NCBI RefSeq assembly: GCF_026712245.1
Contig: NZ_JAPPUY010000002.1
Coordinates: 930,001 to 994,000 of the forward strand
Direction of reading: 5' to 3'
DNA length: 64,000 nt
DNA from: Roseateles hydrophilus
Lineage (GTDB): Bacteria; Pseudomonadota; Gammaproteobacteria; Burkholderiales; Burkholderiaceae_C
Below the pieces are notes generated by a model. The model was not told the DNA's origin. It saw only the letters and a list, made by a program, of their open reading frames with translations, and searched no databases. This document shows, in pieces, positions 1 through 8,324 of the stretch. Position 1 is the stretch's first letter. Every line of letters starts with the position of its first letter. A program made the translations under genes and the position numbers.

Positions 1-453
1 GTTCTGCGCGATCAGCACGAGCTTGAAGCGCGGCGTGCCGGCGTCGTCGCGCACGAGGAATTCGCTGCCGATCAGCAGCTTCAGCGTGACGGGCGCGCTG
101 CCTTCCTGCTCGGCCGCCTCGCGCATCTCGCGCAGCTGCTTGTGCGCCCGCACGACGCCAGCCAGCGAGCATTCGTCGGTGATGGCCAGCGCCTCGTAGC
201 CCTGCTTGACGGCACGCTCCACCAGCTCGGCCGGCTCGGACGCGCCGCGCAGGAAGCTGAACGCCGTCAGGCAGTGCAGCTCGGCGTAGCGCGGCAGTTC
301 GCGGGGCGGCCACGGCGCGGCGTGCGTCGGATCGCGGGGCATGGCGGTGGGCGAGCGTGCATCGGCCAGGCGCCGCATGGCGGCATCCGACGCGAAGCCG
401 AGCCGGCGCAGCGCATGCAGGTGATCGTCGCGGTCGGACTGTGGCGGGCTCAT
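1..453 (-). CDS. dnaE2: Error-prone DNA polymerase DnaE2/ImuC, N-terminal part (runs off window)
   Basis: N-terminal 151 codons of an alpha-type C-family polymerase; the rest lies beyond base 1. After a short variable leader comes the PHP-domain opening ([17 protein letters not shown], then [14 protein letters not shown]), typical of DnaE2/ImuC. In the family this subunit carries out translesion synthesis with ImuA and ImuB. Its ATG overlaps the imuB stop (ATGA at 450-453), so translation is probably coupled, and it is the last gene of the SOS-type operon starting at 2568. The PHP start plus the imuB neighbour separates it from replicative DnaE1. Expression is probably LexA-controlled through the box at 2632-2647. 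Confidence 0.93.
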   Translation of the reverse strand, partial: MSPPQSDRDDHLHALRRLGFASDAAMRRLADARSPTAMPRDPTHAAPWPPRELPRYAELHCLTAFSFLRGASEPAELVERAVKQGYEALAITDECSLAGVVRAHKQLREMREAAEQEGSAPVTLKLLIGSEFLVRDDAGTPRFKLVLIAQN

Positions 454-1751
454 GCAAACACCCCGTGCAGGAACCAGCCCGACATGGCCGCCTCGCGGGT
501 GCGCTCGGTGGCCGACAAGCGCTCGTGATAGACCCACAGCAGCCCGCGTGCGGCGCTGCGGTAGACGTAGTAGTCGCGCGTCTGCAGCTGGCCCGGGCCC
601 GCCCACCAGCCGGCCTCCACGCGGTGCGGCCCGCTGATGCGCGCCAGCGCGCCGCAGTACATCGGCTGCTCCCGCGCATCGCAGCGCAGCGGCAGCGGCG
701 GCTCCACCAGCCAGGTGGGCTGCGGCCCGGGCGGGGGGCGCACGGGCGGCGACGCGGGCGCGGGCCAGGGCAGCCAGTGCTGCATGTGGTCCAGCCGGTG
801 GTCCTCCTGCAGCCGGCCTTCACAGACATGATCAGCCCCCAGCCGCACCGACAGCCGCTCCAGCAGCGCATGCGTCGTCGCGCGCTCGGCCGGGTCGGTC
901 GGGCCGGGCAGCAGGCTGTGGCTGCTTTCCTGCAGTGGCAGCAGCGTGTCGGCGCTGAGCGTGATCTCGCCGGCCGGCGCGGCCAGCGTCGTGCGCGCCA
1001 GGTGCTCGCCCAGCAGCCGGGTCAGGCGCGGCAGGTCGCGCGTGGTGTCGGCGGTGGCCACGGTCAGCTCGCCGCCGCCGGCCACGTCCCGGGCGCGCAT
1101 CGCGTCGTGCTGCCAGGCCAGCCGCAGCAGGCGCACGCCGGCATGGCGAGTGGCGAGAAAGGCGCAGAGCTGGTGCAGCAGGGTTTCGGCAAAGCTCAGC
1201 AGCACCGGCGCATGCTCGACGCGCCAGGGCAGCTCCAGCCGGGCCTCGAAGCGGTCCGGCAGCGTCAGCCAGTCATGCACCTCGGGCAGGTCGCCGTAGG
1301 CCTGGTCCAGTGCCGTCAGCAGCGCAGGGCCGAAGCGCCGGGCCAGCGCCGCGCGAGGCAGCCGGCGCAGCTCACCCAGCCGCGTGCAGCCCAGCCGCGC
1401 CAGCATCGCGTGGTGGGCCTGGGCGGCGGTGAGGGCGGCCAGCGGCAGCGCGTCCAGCCGGTCGGCGAGCCGGCCCTGCCGGGGCGCGTCGGGGCAGCGG
1501 GCCAGGGCCAGCGCCGCCAGCGCAGTGGGCGCCCAGGCCAGGGCGCCCAGCGGCAGGCCGGCTCGCACCGCGTCGGCCTGCAGCCTCAACCGCAGCGCGC
1601 GGGCACCGCGGAACAGCCGCAGGCTGCTCGACACCTCGGCCACCACCGCCTCCTCCAGCCGGGCGACGCGCGGCGTGAAGCTCAGCGCCAGCCAGGCCAG
1701 GGCGTCATTGCCTGCCGCATCAGGCGTGCAACACAGTGCGAGCCAGCGCAT
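450..1751 (-). CDS. imuB: ImuB, catalytically inactive Y-family polymerase-like mutasome protein
   Basis: 433 aa. It matches the Y-family polymerase fold of ImuB proteins (start [10 protein letters not shown], then [17 protein letters not shown]). The N-terminus lacks the acidic metal-binding motif that active DinB/UmuC enzymes carry there, as known for ImuB. The family role is to bind the beta clamp and bridge ImuA and DnaE2 at lesions. The start overlaps the last 32 nt of imuA, and the stop shares ATGA with dnaE2, giving a tightly coupled imuA-imuB-dnaE2 operon. The C-terminal part is proline-rich (near [13 protein letters not shown]). Identity rests on overall family resemblance and operon context. 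Confidence 0.92.
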   Translation of the reverse strand: MRWLALCCTPDAAGNDALAWLALSFTPRVARLEEAVVAEVSSSLRLFRGARALRLRLQADAVRAGLPLGALAWAPTALAALALARCPDAPRQGRLADRLDALPLAALTAAQAHHAMLARLGCTRLGELRRLPRAALARRFGPALLTALDQAYGDLPEVHDWLTLPDRFEARLELPWRVEHAPVLLSFAETLLHQLCAFLATRHAGVRLLRLAWQHDAMRARDVAGGGELTVATADTTRDLPRLTRLLGEHLARTTLAAPAGEITLSADTLLPLQESSHSLLPGPTDPAERATTHALLERLSVRLGADHVCEGRLQEDHRLDHMQHWLPWPAPASPPVRPPPGPQPTWLVEPPLPLRCDAREQPMYCGALARISGPHRVEAGWWAGPGQLQTRDYYVYRSAARGLLWVYHERLSATERTREAAMSGWFLHGVFA

Positions 1752-2568
1752 GGTCGCGCTCCAGCGGAGGAGAAGCCGGCGCGGGGGCGGGCGAGGGCAC
1801 CGGGCCTGGCGCCGGCTGTGGCTTGCGCCGCGCCGCCGTCAGCAGCGGCTCCACCGCGCCGGGCACGGCGGGCAGCGTCAGCCAGCCCTCGTGCGCCGGC
1901 CCGCGGCGCTTGAGCAGGTGCACGTCCAGCGCCCAGCCCTCACCGGGCTTCACCGCCAGGCGCAGCGGTGCGGCCGAGGACTGCTGGCCCGCGCGCTCCG
2001 GCCGCATGAGGAAGGCCGGCGCGTCCGAACTCAGCGCGCTGACCTGCAGCCGGCGGATCTGTTCCGGCCGCGCCTCGGGCAGCCAGGCCAGCACCGCCAC
2101 GCGCGACTTGATGGCCTGCTCCGCGGCCCACAGCGCTTCAGCCGGTGTGGCGGCATCCACCCAGATCAGCGCGGACGGCGGCAGCCCCAGCGCCTGCAGG
2201 CCCGGCAGGTGCGGCGCGTGCGGCGGGTTGATGAGCAGCAGCGAGCGCAGCACCGGCGCTGCCGTGTGCCGGCGGCGGCCTGTGGTGGCGGGCAGCGCCT
2301 GGGCGCACCACCAGCGCCGCAGCGCCGGCGCCAGCAGCCGCCACTCCAGCACACCGAACTGCGGCGTCAGCAGCTCGGTGACGGCCTGCAGCGGCCAGCC
2401 GTCGCCGGGCAGTTCGGCGTCCAGCGCCGCGAAACCGCTGGGCAGCGTGGGCGCGGCGCTGGCGCTCAGGCTGCTGCCGCGCCACAGCCGGCCTGCCAGC
2501 CGGGCGTCCAGCGGCGGCAGGCCCGGAAAGCCCGGGGCAGCGGTAGGGGAGTGCAGGGCGGACAGCAT
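1720..2568 (-). CDS. imuA: ImuA, SOS translesion synthesis accessory protein
   Basis: 282 aa, RecA/SulA-related ImuA family. Diagnostic segments are FAALDAELPGDGWPLQAVTE near residue 45 and LLLINPPHAPHLPGLQALG in the middle. ImuA is the first component of the imuA-imuB-dnaE2 mutasome and modulates its recruitment. This is the first gene of the operon: 138 bp separate it from the upstream srkA stop, and that gap contains a LexA-like palindrome about 64 bp before the ATG. A long reading frame on the opposite strand here is a high-GC shadow. Confidence 0.9.
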   Translation of the reverse strand: MLSALHSPTAAPGFPGLPPLDARLAGRLWRGSSLSASAAPTLPSGFAALDAELPGDGWPLQAVTELLTPQFGVLEWRLLAPALRRWWCAQALPATTGRRRHTAAPVLRSLLLINPPHAPHLPGLQALGLPPSALIWVDAATPAEALWAAEQAIKSRVAVLAWLPEARPEQIRRLQVSALSSDAPAFLMRPERAGQQSSAAPLRLAVKPGEGWALDVHLLKRRGPAHEGWLTLPAVPGAVEPLLTAARRKPQPAPGPVPSPAPAPASPPLERDHALARTVLHA

Positions 2569-2631
2569 GGCCGGACGAACGCAACCAGGGGCGGCAGGGG
2601 AAGCAAGTGGAGCGTGGATGAGACCACAATA

Positions 2632-2647
2632 CTGTATGTATATCCAG
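2632..2647 (-). promoter_or_regulatory. LexA (SOS) box of the imuA operon
   Basis: CTGTATGTATATCCAG is a 16-bp near-palindrome matching the proteobacterial LexA consensus CTGT-N8-ACAG with one mismatch (CCAG). It is AT-rich at its centre, unlike its surroundings, and lies 64 bp upstream of the imuA ATG. It is the only such site noticed here. Regulation by LexA is inferred from the match and from the known SOS control of imuA-imuB-dnaE2 operons. Confidence 0.8.
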
Positions 2648-2706
2648 TATTTTCCGACTGCCGTCCCGGGTCACCGCGATCCGACGCCCGGCGTGGCGGC
2701 GCGCGC

Positions 2707-3765
2707 TCAGGCGAAGCCGTCGCCGTCGAAGTTCACTTCGTCTTCGTCGCGGGCGAGCACCGGCGGTGCGTCCTTGGGACGCATGGCCTCCAGCTGCTCG
2801 CGCAGCTTGGCCACCTGGTCCAGCCAGTAGTTGGGCGTGCCGAACCACGGGAAGGCCAGCGGGAAGGCCGGGTCGCCCCAGCGGCGCGCCAGCCAGGCGC
2901 TGTGGTGGATCATGCGCATGGTGCGCAGCGGCTCGATGAGACGCAGCTCGCGGTCGTCGAACTCGGCGATCTGCTCGTAGCCGTCCAGCACGGCGTTGAG
3001 CAGCTGGCGCGCGGCGTCGGGCTCGCCCGGCAGCAGCATCCACAAGTCCTGCACGACCGGGCCGGTGACGGCATCGTCCAGGTCGACGAAATGCGGCCCG
3101 CGATCCGGCGTCCACAGGATGTTGCCCGGGTGGCAGTCGCCGTGCAGGCGCGTGAGCGCCAGGTCGGGCAGGCTGTCGAAGGCGGCCTGGATGCTGTCGA
3201 TGCAGCGACGCGCGGCGTCGTCCCAGTTGGGCGCGATCTCGGGCGGGATGGCGTCGTTGTGCATCAGCCAGTCACGCGCCGCTTGGGCCGGCGCGGCACT
3301 GGCCCAGGACAGGCGGTGCTCGAAGGGGCGGGCGCGCCCCACACCGTGCAGCCGCGCCAGCAGCCGGCCTATCCAGCGCAGCACCTCGGGGTCTTCCAGC
3401 TCCGGCCCGCGCCCACCCTGGCGCGGCGTGACGGCCAGGCGCTGGCCCTGGTAATGGAACAGCGTGGTGCCGCCGTCCAGCAGCCAGGGCGCAGCCACGG
3501 GCACCTCGGCGGCAGCCAGTTCGGCGGCGAAGGCGTGCTCCTCCAGGATCTGCGCGTCGCTCCAGCGGCCAGGCCGGTAGAACTTGGCGACGCCCACGCC
3601 GCGGCCGGGGCGGTCGTCCTCCAGGTGGACCTGCAGCACGCGGTTCTCGAAGGAGTTGAGCTGCAGCATCCGGCCGTCGGCACGCAGGCCGGCGGCATCC
3701 AGGGCGTCGAGCATGAACCCCGGCGTCAGGTCGCCGAAGCTGAGGTCAGGGGTCGCGTGGTGCAT
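2707..3765 (-). CDS. srkA: Stress response kinase A-like serine/threonine kinase (SrkA/YihE family)
   Basis: 352 aa, aminoglycoside phosphotransferase-like kinase fold. It shows the SrkA start (LTPGFMLDALDAAGLRADGR), a likely ATP-binding Lys61 in VAKFYRPGRW, the catalytic loop HGDCHPGN with Asp210 and Asn215, and the metal-binding Asp228 in FVDLDD. The E. coli homologue is a protein kinase that counteracts MazF-mediated death under oxidative stress. Length is close to the family norm (about 330 aa). The gene lies 27 bp after the start of the DUF2726 gene on the same strand, so the two may be cotranscribed. Its cellular target here is unknown. Confidence 0.9.
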   Translation of the reverse strand: MHHATPDLSFGDLTPGFMLDALDAAGLRADGRMLQLNSFENRVLQVHLEDDRPGRGVGVAKFYRPGRWSDAQILEEHAFAAELAAAEVPVAAPWLLDGGTTLFHYQGQRLAVTPRQGGRGPELEDPEVLRWIGRLLARLHGVGRARPFEHRLSWASAAPAQAARDWLMHNDAIPPEIAPNWDDAARRCIDSIQAAFDSLPDLALTRLHGDCHPGNILWTPDRGPHFVDLDDAVTGPVVQDLWMLLPGEPDAARQLLNAVLDGYEQIAEFDDRELRLIEPLRTMRMIHHSAWLARRWGDPAFPLAFPWFGTPNYWLDQVAKLREQLEAMRPKDAPPVLARDEDEVNFDGDGFA

Positions 3766-3792
3766 CCGGCGAGTGTCGCCGGTCGGGCTGGC

Positions 3793-4650
3793 TCAGCGGC
3801 GGCGGGGCCGTTCGGTCGCGTAGCGCGGCGCGTCGACGACGACGCCCACGATGTCGTCCATCATGGCTTCTTCGTCGGCATCGTCCAGCACCGGCAGGCT
3901 GCGCGGGTTGTAGCGCGTGGTATCGAGGCGGCGCGGCGGCGCGCGGCGTTCGATCGGCGGCTGGACACGCGGCGGCGGGGCGGGCATGCGCGGCTGGCGC
4001 GGTTCGGCGTAGCCTGGCTCCTGGCCGCCGAAGGCATGGGCGTCCTGCCACAGCGGCAGCGGCTGCGAGAACGGCGCCCAGTCGCTGCCGAACTCGTCCT
4101 CGCCACCGCGACGGCGCGGCAGGCTGTGCGTTGCAGCCGGCGCCGGCAGCGGGCCGCGCGGGTTGCTGCCTTGCGGCACCAGCAACTGCAGCTCGGCGAC
4201 GCTGGGCAACTGGTCCATCGCGCAGCGCAAATAGCGCACGCGGCAGGCGGACAGCACGGCATGCTTGATCTGCAGGCTGCGCGGCGTGACGCCCCGCTCG
4301 CCTTCCAGGTCGATGGCGGCCAGCACGCGCCCGTTGGGGCTGCAGACGGCAAAGGTCACATGCGAGGCACCCAGCAGGTCGAACCAGTAGCGCACTTCCT
4401 TGGCCTCGGTCGGCTGGCAGAAGCGCACCAGCGGCAGCTTGGACAGCACGACATGGTGTGGAAGGGCTTCACGCAGCAGCCGGAAGACGCGCCGCTCGTC
4501 GGATGTGAACACCGGCCGGGCCGTGAGTGACCACTCGCCAGGGAGGCCTTTGTTGGCGTAAGCCGGCCGCCGCAGCGCCCAGACCAGGCAAATGGCCAGG
4601 CCCAGCACGCAAACAGCCAGCGCGGCGATCCAATAGATGGCGTACGGCAT
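3793..4650 (-). CDS. DUF2726 domain membrane protein
   Basis: 285 aa. Residues 4-26 form one hydrophobic segment (IYWIAALAVCVLGLAICLVW), followed by a DUF2726 domain at about 50-170. Its signature is a basic/aromatic core (SDERRVFRLLREAL, then RYWFDLLG and VLAAIDLEGE), which resembles a nuclease-like or nucleotide-binding fold of unproven function. The C-terminal third is low-complexity, rich in Pro and Arg. The start follows a good GAGGGA ribosome-binding site. The likely topology is a membrane-anchored cytoplasmic domain. No enzymatic role can be assigned. Confidence 0.8.
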   Translation of the reverse strand: MPYAIYWIAALAVCVLGLAICLVWALRRPAYANKGLPGEWSLTARPVFTSDERRVFRLLREALPHHVVLSKLPLVRFCQPTEAKEVRYWFDLLGASHVTFAVCSPNGRVLAAIDLEGERGVTPRSLQIKHAVLSACRVRYLRCAMDQLPSVAELQLLVPQGSNPRGPLPAPAATHSLPRRRGGEDEFGSDWAPFSQPLPLWQDAHAFGGQEPGYAEPRQPRMPAPPPRVQPPIERRAPPRRLDTTRYNPRSLPVLDDADEEAMMDDIVGVVVDAPRYATERPRRR

Positions 4651-4788
4651 GTCCCTCGGGAATTCGGCGGTGTCGCCGACGGACTCGCGGCGTATCGGGA
4701 ATTCAATGTAGCGTAATCAAGGGACAGCTCATTGCTCGCTATTCCTGATTCCCCCGGCATGAGGGGCCCCAGGGCAAGGGGCCGCTGG

Positions 4789-5595
4789 CTACTCCTTGGC
4801 CGCGCGGCCCGAGGCGTCGAAGTGCGACTTGACCTCGGCGACGCTGTCGACGAAGTCGTTCAGCACCCGGGCCTGGCGCTTGAACTGGAAGTCCAACTCA
4901 CCCAGGTGGCGCTCCAGGGCCTGCTCGACCTGGGAGCCGAAGGAGTCGGGCGGCAGGCGCAGCCAGGCGGCGGACTCGCTGCCGTCGCGCTCGACGACGG
5001 CACCCGCTGCGGTCGCGATGTGCAGCATGGGGCGGTTTTCGCTCAGTGCGTGGATGAAGAGCGTGTCGATGCCGCGATTGCGGGCGTGCAGCGCCGCTGT
5101 CTCGAACAGCCGCCGCCCCAAGCCCCGGCCGCGCGATTCGGGCAGCACCGACACGCCGAACTCCGCCATGGTGCGCGGCGGGTCGCCCTGCGCGGGCAAG
5201 CCGTAAGCCAGGTGGGCCATGGCCACCAGCCGCAGCCGGCGGTTGAAGATGCCCAGCACCTCATCGAGAGAAAAGTCCAGTGACAGCGCGTAGCGCCGGA
5301 TCTGCTCGTCGGACGCGGCGTAGCCGAAGCGCAGATAGCGGTCGCGGGCATCGAGTGCGAACAGGTGGTCGATGATGCGGCGGCGGTGGCGGCGTGCCAG
5401 CGAGCGGATGGGCACCCAGGTCGACAGCCGCTCCAGCGCGGCGCGTGCAGTCGCCAGCAGCGGGCCGCTGCCTTCCTCGGGGCGTGCAGCGGCGGCGGGG
5501 GCTGGATGCGGGTCGGGCCCGAACGCCGACAAGACCTCGTCCCAGCCGGTGGCCGGGGCGTCCGATGAGGGGGCTGTGGTGGGCTTGCGGGGCAT
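4789..5595 (-). CDS. GNAT-family N-acetyltransferase
   Basis: 268 aa from the chosen ATG at 5595, which begins MPRKPTTAPS and has AGGAG about 10 nt upstream. An upstream in-frame ATG at 5640 has no comparable site. The GNAT acetyl-CoA loop is visible as RGRGLGRRLFE, preceded by VSVLPES and followed by a motif-B-like ENRPMLHIATAAGA. The N-terminal 60 residues are Pro/Ala-rich. Substrate unknown: the family acetylates amines, proteins or small molecules. It is divergent from the ribosomal protein operon and shares that intergenic region. Confidence 0.85.
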   Translation of the reverse strand: MPRKPTTAPSSDAPATGWDEVLSAFGPDPHPAPAAAARPEEGSGPLLATARAALERLSTWVPIRSLARRHRRRIIDHLFALDARDRYLRFGYAASDEQIRRYALSLDFSLDEVLGIFNRRLRLVAMAHLAYGLPAQGDPPRTMAEFGVSVLPESRGRGLGRRLFETAALHARNRGIDTLFIHALSENRPMLHIATAAGAVVERDGSESAAWLRLPPDSFGSQVEQALERHLGELDFQFKRQARVLNDFVDSVAEVKSHFDASGRAAKE

Positions 5596-5634
5596 GGCCT
5601 GGCGCTCCTGGGCATAGAGTAGCGCGCCGGGCCT

Positions 5635-5663
5635 TTTCAAACCAGTGGGCTGCCTGCTACACT
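5635..5663 (+). promoter_or_regulatory. Putative sigma70 promoter of rplM-rpsI
   Basis: TTTCAA (5635-5640), a 17-bp spacer and TACACT (5658-5663) form a moderate sigma70 match. It leaves a leader of about 130 nt before the rplM ATG at 5803, long enough for the autoregulation by L13 described in enterobacteria. Leader structure was not modelled. Confidence 0.45.
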
Positions 5664-5802
5664 CGCCGGCTTTTCCGTCAAAAGGCTGCGGGAAAGAAGC
5701 CGCTCGAGAGGCTGTGCGTCAGATACAGCACCGAGAGTGACAAGAAGTTCAGCCATCCATCGCCGGCGTGTTCAACCCGCCGGCACAGCGAAAGCAAATC
5801 TC

Positions 5803-6231
5803 ATGAAGACCTTCAGCGCCAAGCCGGCCGAAGTGACGCACGAGTGGTTTGTGATTGACGCCACCGACAAGGTGCTCGGACGTGTTGCCAGCGAAGTGGC
5901 ACTCCGTTTGCGCGGCAAGCACAAGGCCATTTACACGCCTCACGTCGACACCGGTGATTTCATCGTCATCGTCAACGCCGACAAGCTGCGTGTCACCGGC
6001 AACAAGGCCACCGACAAGGTGTACTACCGTCACTCGGGCTTCCCCGGCGGCATCTACGCCACGAAGTTCAAGGACATGCAAGCCAAGCACCCCGGCCGCG
6101 CGCTGGAGAAGGCCGTCAAGGGCATGCTGCCCAAGGGCCCGCTGGGTTACGCCATGGTCAAGAAGCTGAAGGTCTACGCTGGCCCGACGCACCCGCACAC
6201 CGCCCAGCAGCCCAAGGCTCTGGAAATCTAA
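5803..6231 (+). CDS. rplM: 50S ribosomal protein L13
   Basis: 142 aa, the exact family length. Characteristic segments are the start [49 protein letters not shown] and [20 protein letters not shown]. It is an early-assembly protein of the large subunit. The ATG at 5803 was chosen over an upstream in-frame start because L13 proteins begin here. It is cotranscribed with rpsI, 9 nt downstream, the universally conserved L13-S9 pair. Confidence 0.99.
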   Translation: MKTFSAKPAEVTHEWFVIDATDKVLGRVASEVALRLRGKHKAIYTPHVDTGDFIVIVNADKLRVTGNKATDKVYYRHSGFPGGIYATKFKDMQAKHPGRALEKAVKGMLPKGPLGYAMVKKLKVYAGPTHPHTAQQPKALEI

Positions 6232-6240
6232 GGAACGGCC

Positions 6241-6633
6241 ATGATCGGAAACTGGAATTACGGTACCGGCCGTCGCAAGTCGTCGGTCGCTCGCGTCTTC
6301 ATCAAGAAGGGCACGGGCCAGATCGTCGTCAACGGCAAGCCCATCGAGAGCTACTTCGGCCGTGGCACGTCCATCATGATCGCCAAGCAGCCCCTGCTGC
6401 TGACGAACAACGGTGAAGCCTTCGACATCAAGGTCAACGTGCACGGTGGCGGCGAGTCCGGCCAGGCCGGCGCGCTGCGCCTGGGCATCACCCGCGCGCT
6501 GATCGACTACGACGCAGCCCTGAAGCCCGAACTGAGCCGCGCCGGCTTCGTCACGCGTGACGCGCGTGAAGTCGAGCGTAAGAAGGTCGGTCTGCACGGC
6601 GCCCGTCGCCGCAAGCAGTTCAGCAAGCGTTAA
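6241..6633 (+). CDS. rpsI: 30S ribosomal protein S9
   Basis: 130 aa, the standard length. It opens [17 protein letters not shown] and ends with the basic tail [14 protein letters not shown], whose C-terminal SKR reaches the decoding site in the family. It is the second gene of the rplM-rpsI operon and is followed by a strong intrinsic terminator at 6650-6680. Confidence 0.99.
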   Translation: MIGNWNYGTGRRKSSVARVFIKKGTGQIVVNGKPIESYFGRGTSIMIAKQPLLLTNNGEAFDIKVNVHGGGESGQAGALRLGITRALIDYDAALKPELSRAGFVTRDAREVERKKVGLHGARRRKQFSKR

Positions 6634-6649
6634 TCCGACGCTTCGACTC

Positions 6650-6680
6650 AAAAGGCCGCTTCATGCGGCCTTTTGTTTTT
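6650..6680 (+). terminator. Intrinsic terminator of rplM-rpsI
   Basis: A perfect 10-bp stem, AAAAGGCCGC (6650-6659) with GCGGCCTTTT (6665-6674), has a 5-nt TTCAT loop and a T-rich tail (GTTTTT). It lies 17 nt after the rpsI stop. Confidence 0.9.
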
Positions 6681-6732
6681 GCGCTGACAATCCCCATCTA
6701 CGTTTCCCGACAGATTCCAACAGGAGCCCGCC

Positions 6733-7095
6733 ATGAGCGCCGTGCTTGACACCCCCACCGACATCCCCGTGCCCCTGGTCTTCACCGACAGCGCCGCCGA
6801 CAAGGTGCGCGACCTGGTCGCCGAAGAGGGCAACCCGGACCTGAAGCTGCGTGTGTTCGTGCAGGGCGGCGGCTGCTCCGGCTTCCAGTACGGCTTCACG
6901 TTCGACGAGGCCGTCAACGATGACGACACGCAGATGCAGAAGAACGGCGTGACACTGCTGATCGACTCGATGAGCCTGCAGTACCTGATGGGCGCCGAGA
7001 TCGACTACAAGGAAGACCTGCAAGGCGCGCAGTTCGTCATCAAGAACCCGAACGCGACGACGACCTGCGGTTGCGGCTCGTCCTTCTCTGTTTGA
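6733..7095 (+). CDS. erpA: Iron-sulfur cluster insertion protein ErpA
   Basis: 120 aa A-type carrier (HesB/IscA family). The three conserved cluster-ligand cysteines are Cys48 ([10 protein letters not shown]), Cys112 and Cys114 (TTCGCGSSF). In the family it delivers Fe-S clusters to apoproteins such as those of isoprenoid synthesis and respiration. The short N-terminal extension ([18 protein letters not shown]) is typical of betaproteobacterial ErpA. It has an AGGAG ribosome-binding site (CAACAGGAGCCCGCC) and sits alone between the rpsI terminator and the convergent anmK. Confidence 0.96.
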   Translation: MSAVLDTPTDIPVPLVFTDSAADKVRDLVAEEGNPDLKLRVFVQGGGCSGFQYGFTFDEAVNDDDTQMQKNGVTLLIDSMSLQYLMGAEIDYKEDLQGAQFVIKNPNATTTCGCGSSFSV

Positions 7096-7133
7096 TCGAC
7101 CTGCGGAGGCAGGTTCGGCTTGTCCCGGTCTGA

Positions 7134-8324
7134 TCAGGCCGGGTACAGGCAACCCAGGAGCCGCAGCCCGGCGGCTCCCGTGACGGCCGGCAGATTGCCC
7201 GGCCGTTTTTCATGGAAGCACTGCGCCAGCCAGGCGAAAGCGGCGGCCTCCACCTGATCCACCGGCAGACCGTGGTCAGCGCTGGATTCGAGCGTCACGC
7301 TGGGCAGCAGGTCCGCCAGGCGCTGCATCAGCCGCCCGTTGCGCGCGCCGCCGCCGCAGGTGATCAGCGTGGCTGCAGAGGGCATTTGCGAGCCCAGGGC
7401 CTCGGCGATGCTGCGCGCCGTCAGCTCCAGCAGCGTGGCCTGCACGTCGGCCGGCGCGGCGTCGGGCGGGAGCCGTGCGTCCAGCCAGTCGAGGTGGAAG
7501 AGGTCGCGGCCGGTGCTCTTGGGCGGTGTGGCGGCGAAGAAGGGCTCGGCCAGCAGGCGCTCCAGCAGGGCGGGCAGCACCTGGCCGCTGGCGGCCCAGG
7601 CGCCGTCGGCGTCGAAGGCCAGGCCGCGGTGGCGGGCGATCCAGCCATCCATCAGGCAGTTGGCCGGGCCGGTGTCGAAGCCGCCGGTGTGCCCGTCGGC
7701 AAACAGCAGGCTGAGGTTGGCGATGCCGCCCAGGTTCAGCACAGCAACATCTTGCTGATTGCTGCCGAAGAAGGCGCGGTGGAAGGCCGGCACCAGCGGG
7801 GCGCCTTGGCCGCCGGCAGCCACATCGCGGCTGCGCAGGTCGCAGATGACGTCGATGCCGGTCTGCTCGGCCAGCAGGGCGCCGTTGAGCAACTGCGTGG
7901 TGTAGCCGAGCGGGCCGTCGGGGCGGTGGCGCACGGTCTGGCCGTGGGCGCCGAGTGCGGTGATCTGTTCGCGGCGATGGCCCGTAGCCTCCAGCAACTG
8001 GGCGACGACATCGGCGTAACTGCAGGCCACGCCGTTGGCGGCCAGGGCTGCGCGGTGCAGTTCGTTGTCGCCAGGGCTGTTCAGGGCGAGCAGTTCATCG
8101 CGCAGCGCGTGCGGGAAGGCCCGGTGGACATGTCCCCGCACGGCCCGGCCGTCGAACAGCACGGCATCCACGCCGTCGAGCGAGGTGCCCGACATCAGCC
8201 CGACAAACAACTGACCTTCAGGCGCGGAAGGTGTCCGGGCCTCCTCGGGGGCGGTTGTGCTCAGCTCGGGGTGGCCCGTCGCCGACGCATCGAGGCGGCC
8301 TTCAGTCGGCGGCAGAGATGCCAT
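7134..8324 (-). CDS. anmK: Anhydro-N-acetylmuramic acid kinase
   Basis: 396 aa. AnmK converts 1,6-anhydroMurNAc from peptidoglycan turnover to MurNAc-6-phosphate. The family motif LFVGLMSGTSLDGVDAVLFD lies at about 39-58, with later motifs GAHGQTVRHRPD, VLNLGGIANLS, DTGPANCLMDGW and TCGGGARNGRLM. The first 38 residues are a nonconserved Pro/Thr-rich extension. The annotated ATG overlaps the M23 peptidase stop by 23 nt; no ATG lies between it and the conserved core, though a GTG start is possible. Its placement after a peptidoglycan peptidase fits cell-wall recycling. Confidence 0.94.
   Translation of the reverse strand: MASLPPTEGRLDASATGHPELSTTAPEEARTPSAPEGQLFVGLMSGTSLDGVDAVLFDGRAVRGHVHRAFPHALRDELLALNSPGDNELHRAALAANGVACSYADVVAQLLEATGHRREQITALGAHGQTVRHRPDGPLGYTTQLLNGALLAEQTGIDVICDLRSRDVAAGGQGAPLVPAFHRAFFGSNQQDVAVLNLGGIANLSLLFADGHTGGFDTGPANCLMDGWIARHRGLAFDADGAWAASGQVLPALLERLLAEPFFAATPPKSTGRDLFHLDWLDARLPPDAAPADVQATLLELTARSIAEALGSQMPSAATLITCGGGARNGRLMQRLADLLPSVTLESSADHGLPVDQVEAAAFAWLAQCFHEKRPGNLPAVTGAAGLRLLGCLYPA

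Noticed and set aside
1384-4530. 1048-codon plus-strand frame over imuA-imuB-srkA
   Set aside because: Low-complexity Arg/Ala composition; the minus strand encodes recognisable proteins throughout.
7098-7115. ACCTGC/GCAGGT hairpin between erpA and anmK as a terminator
   Set aside because: Short stem and no T run on either strand.
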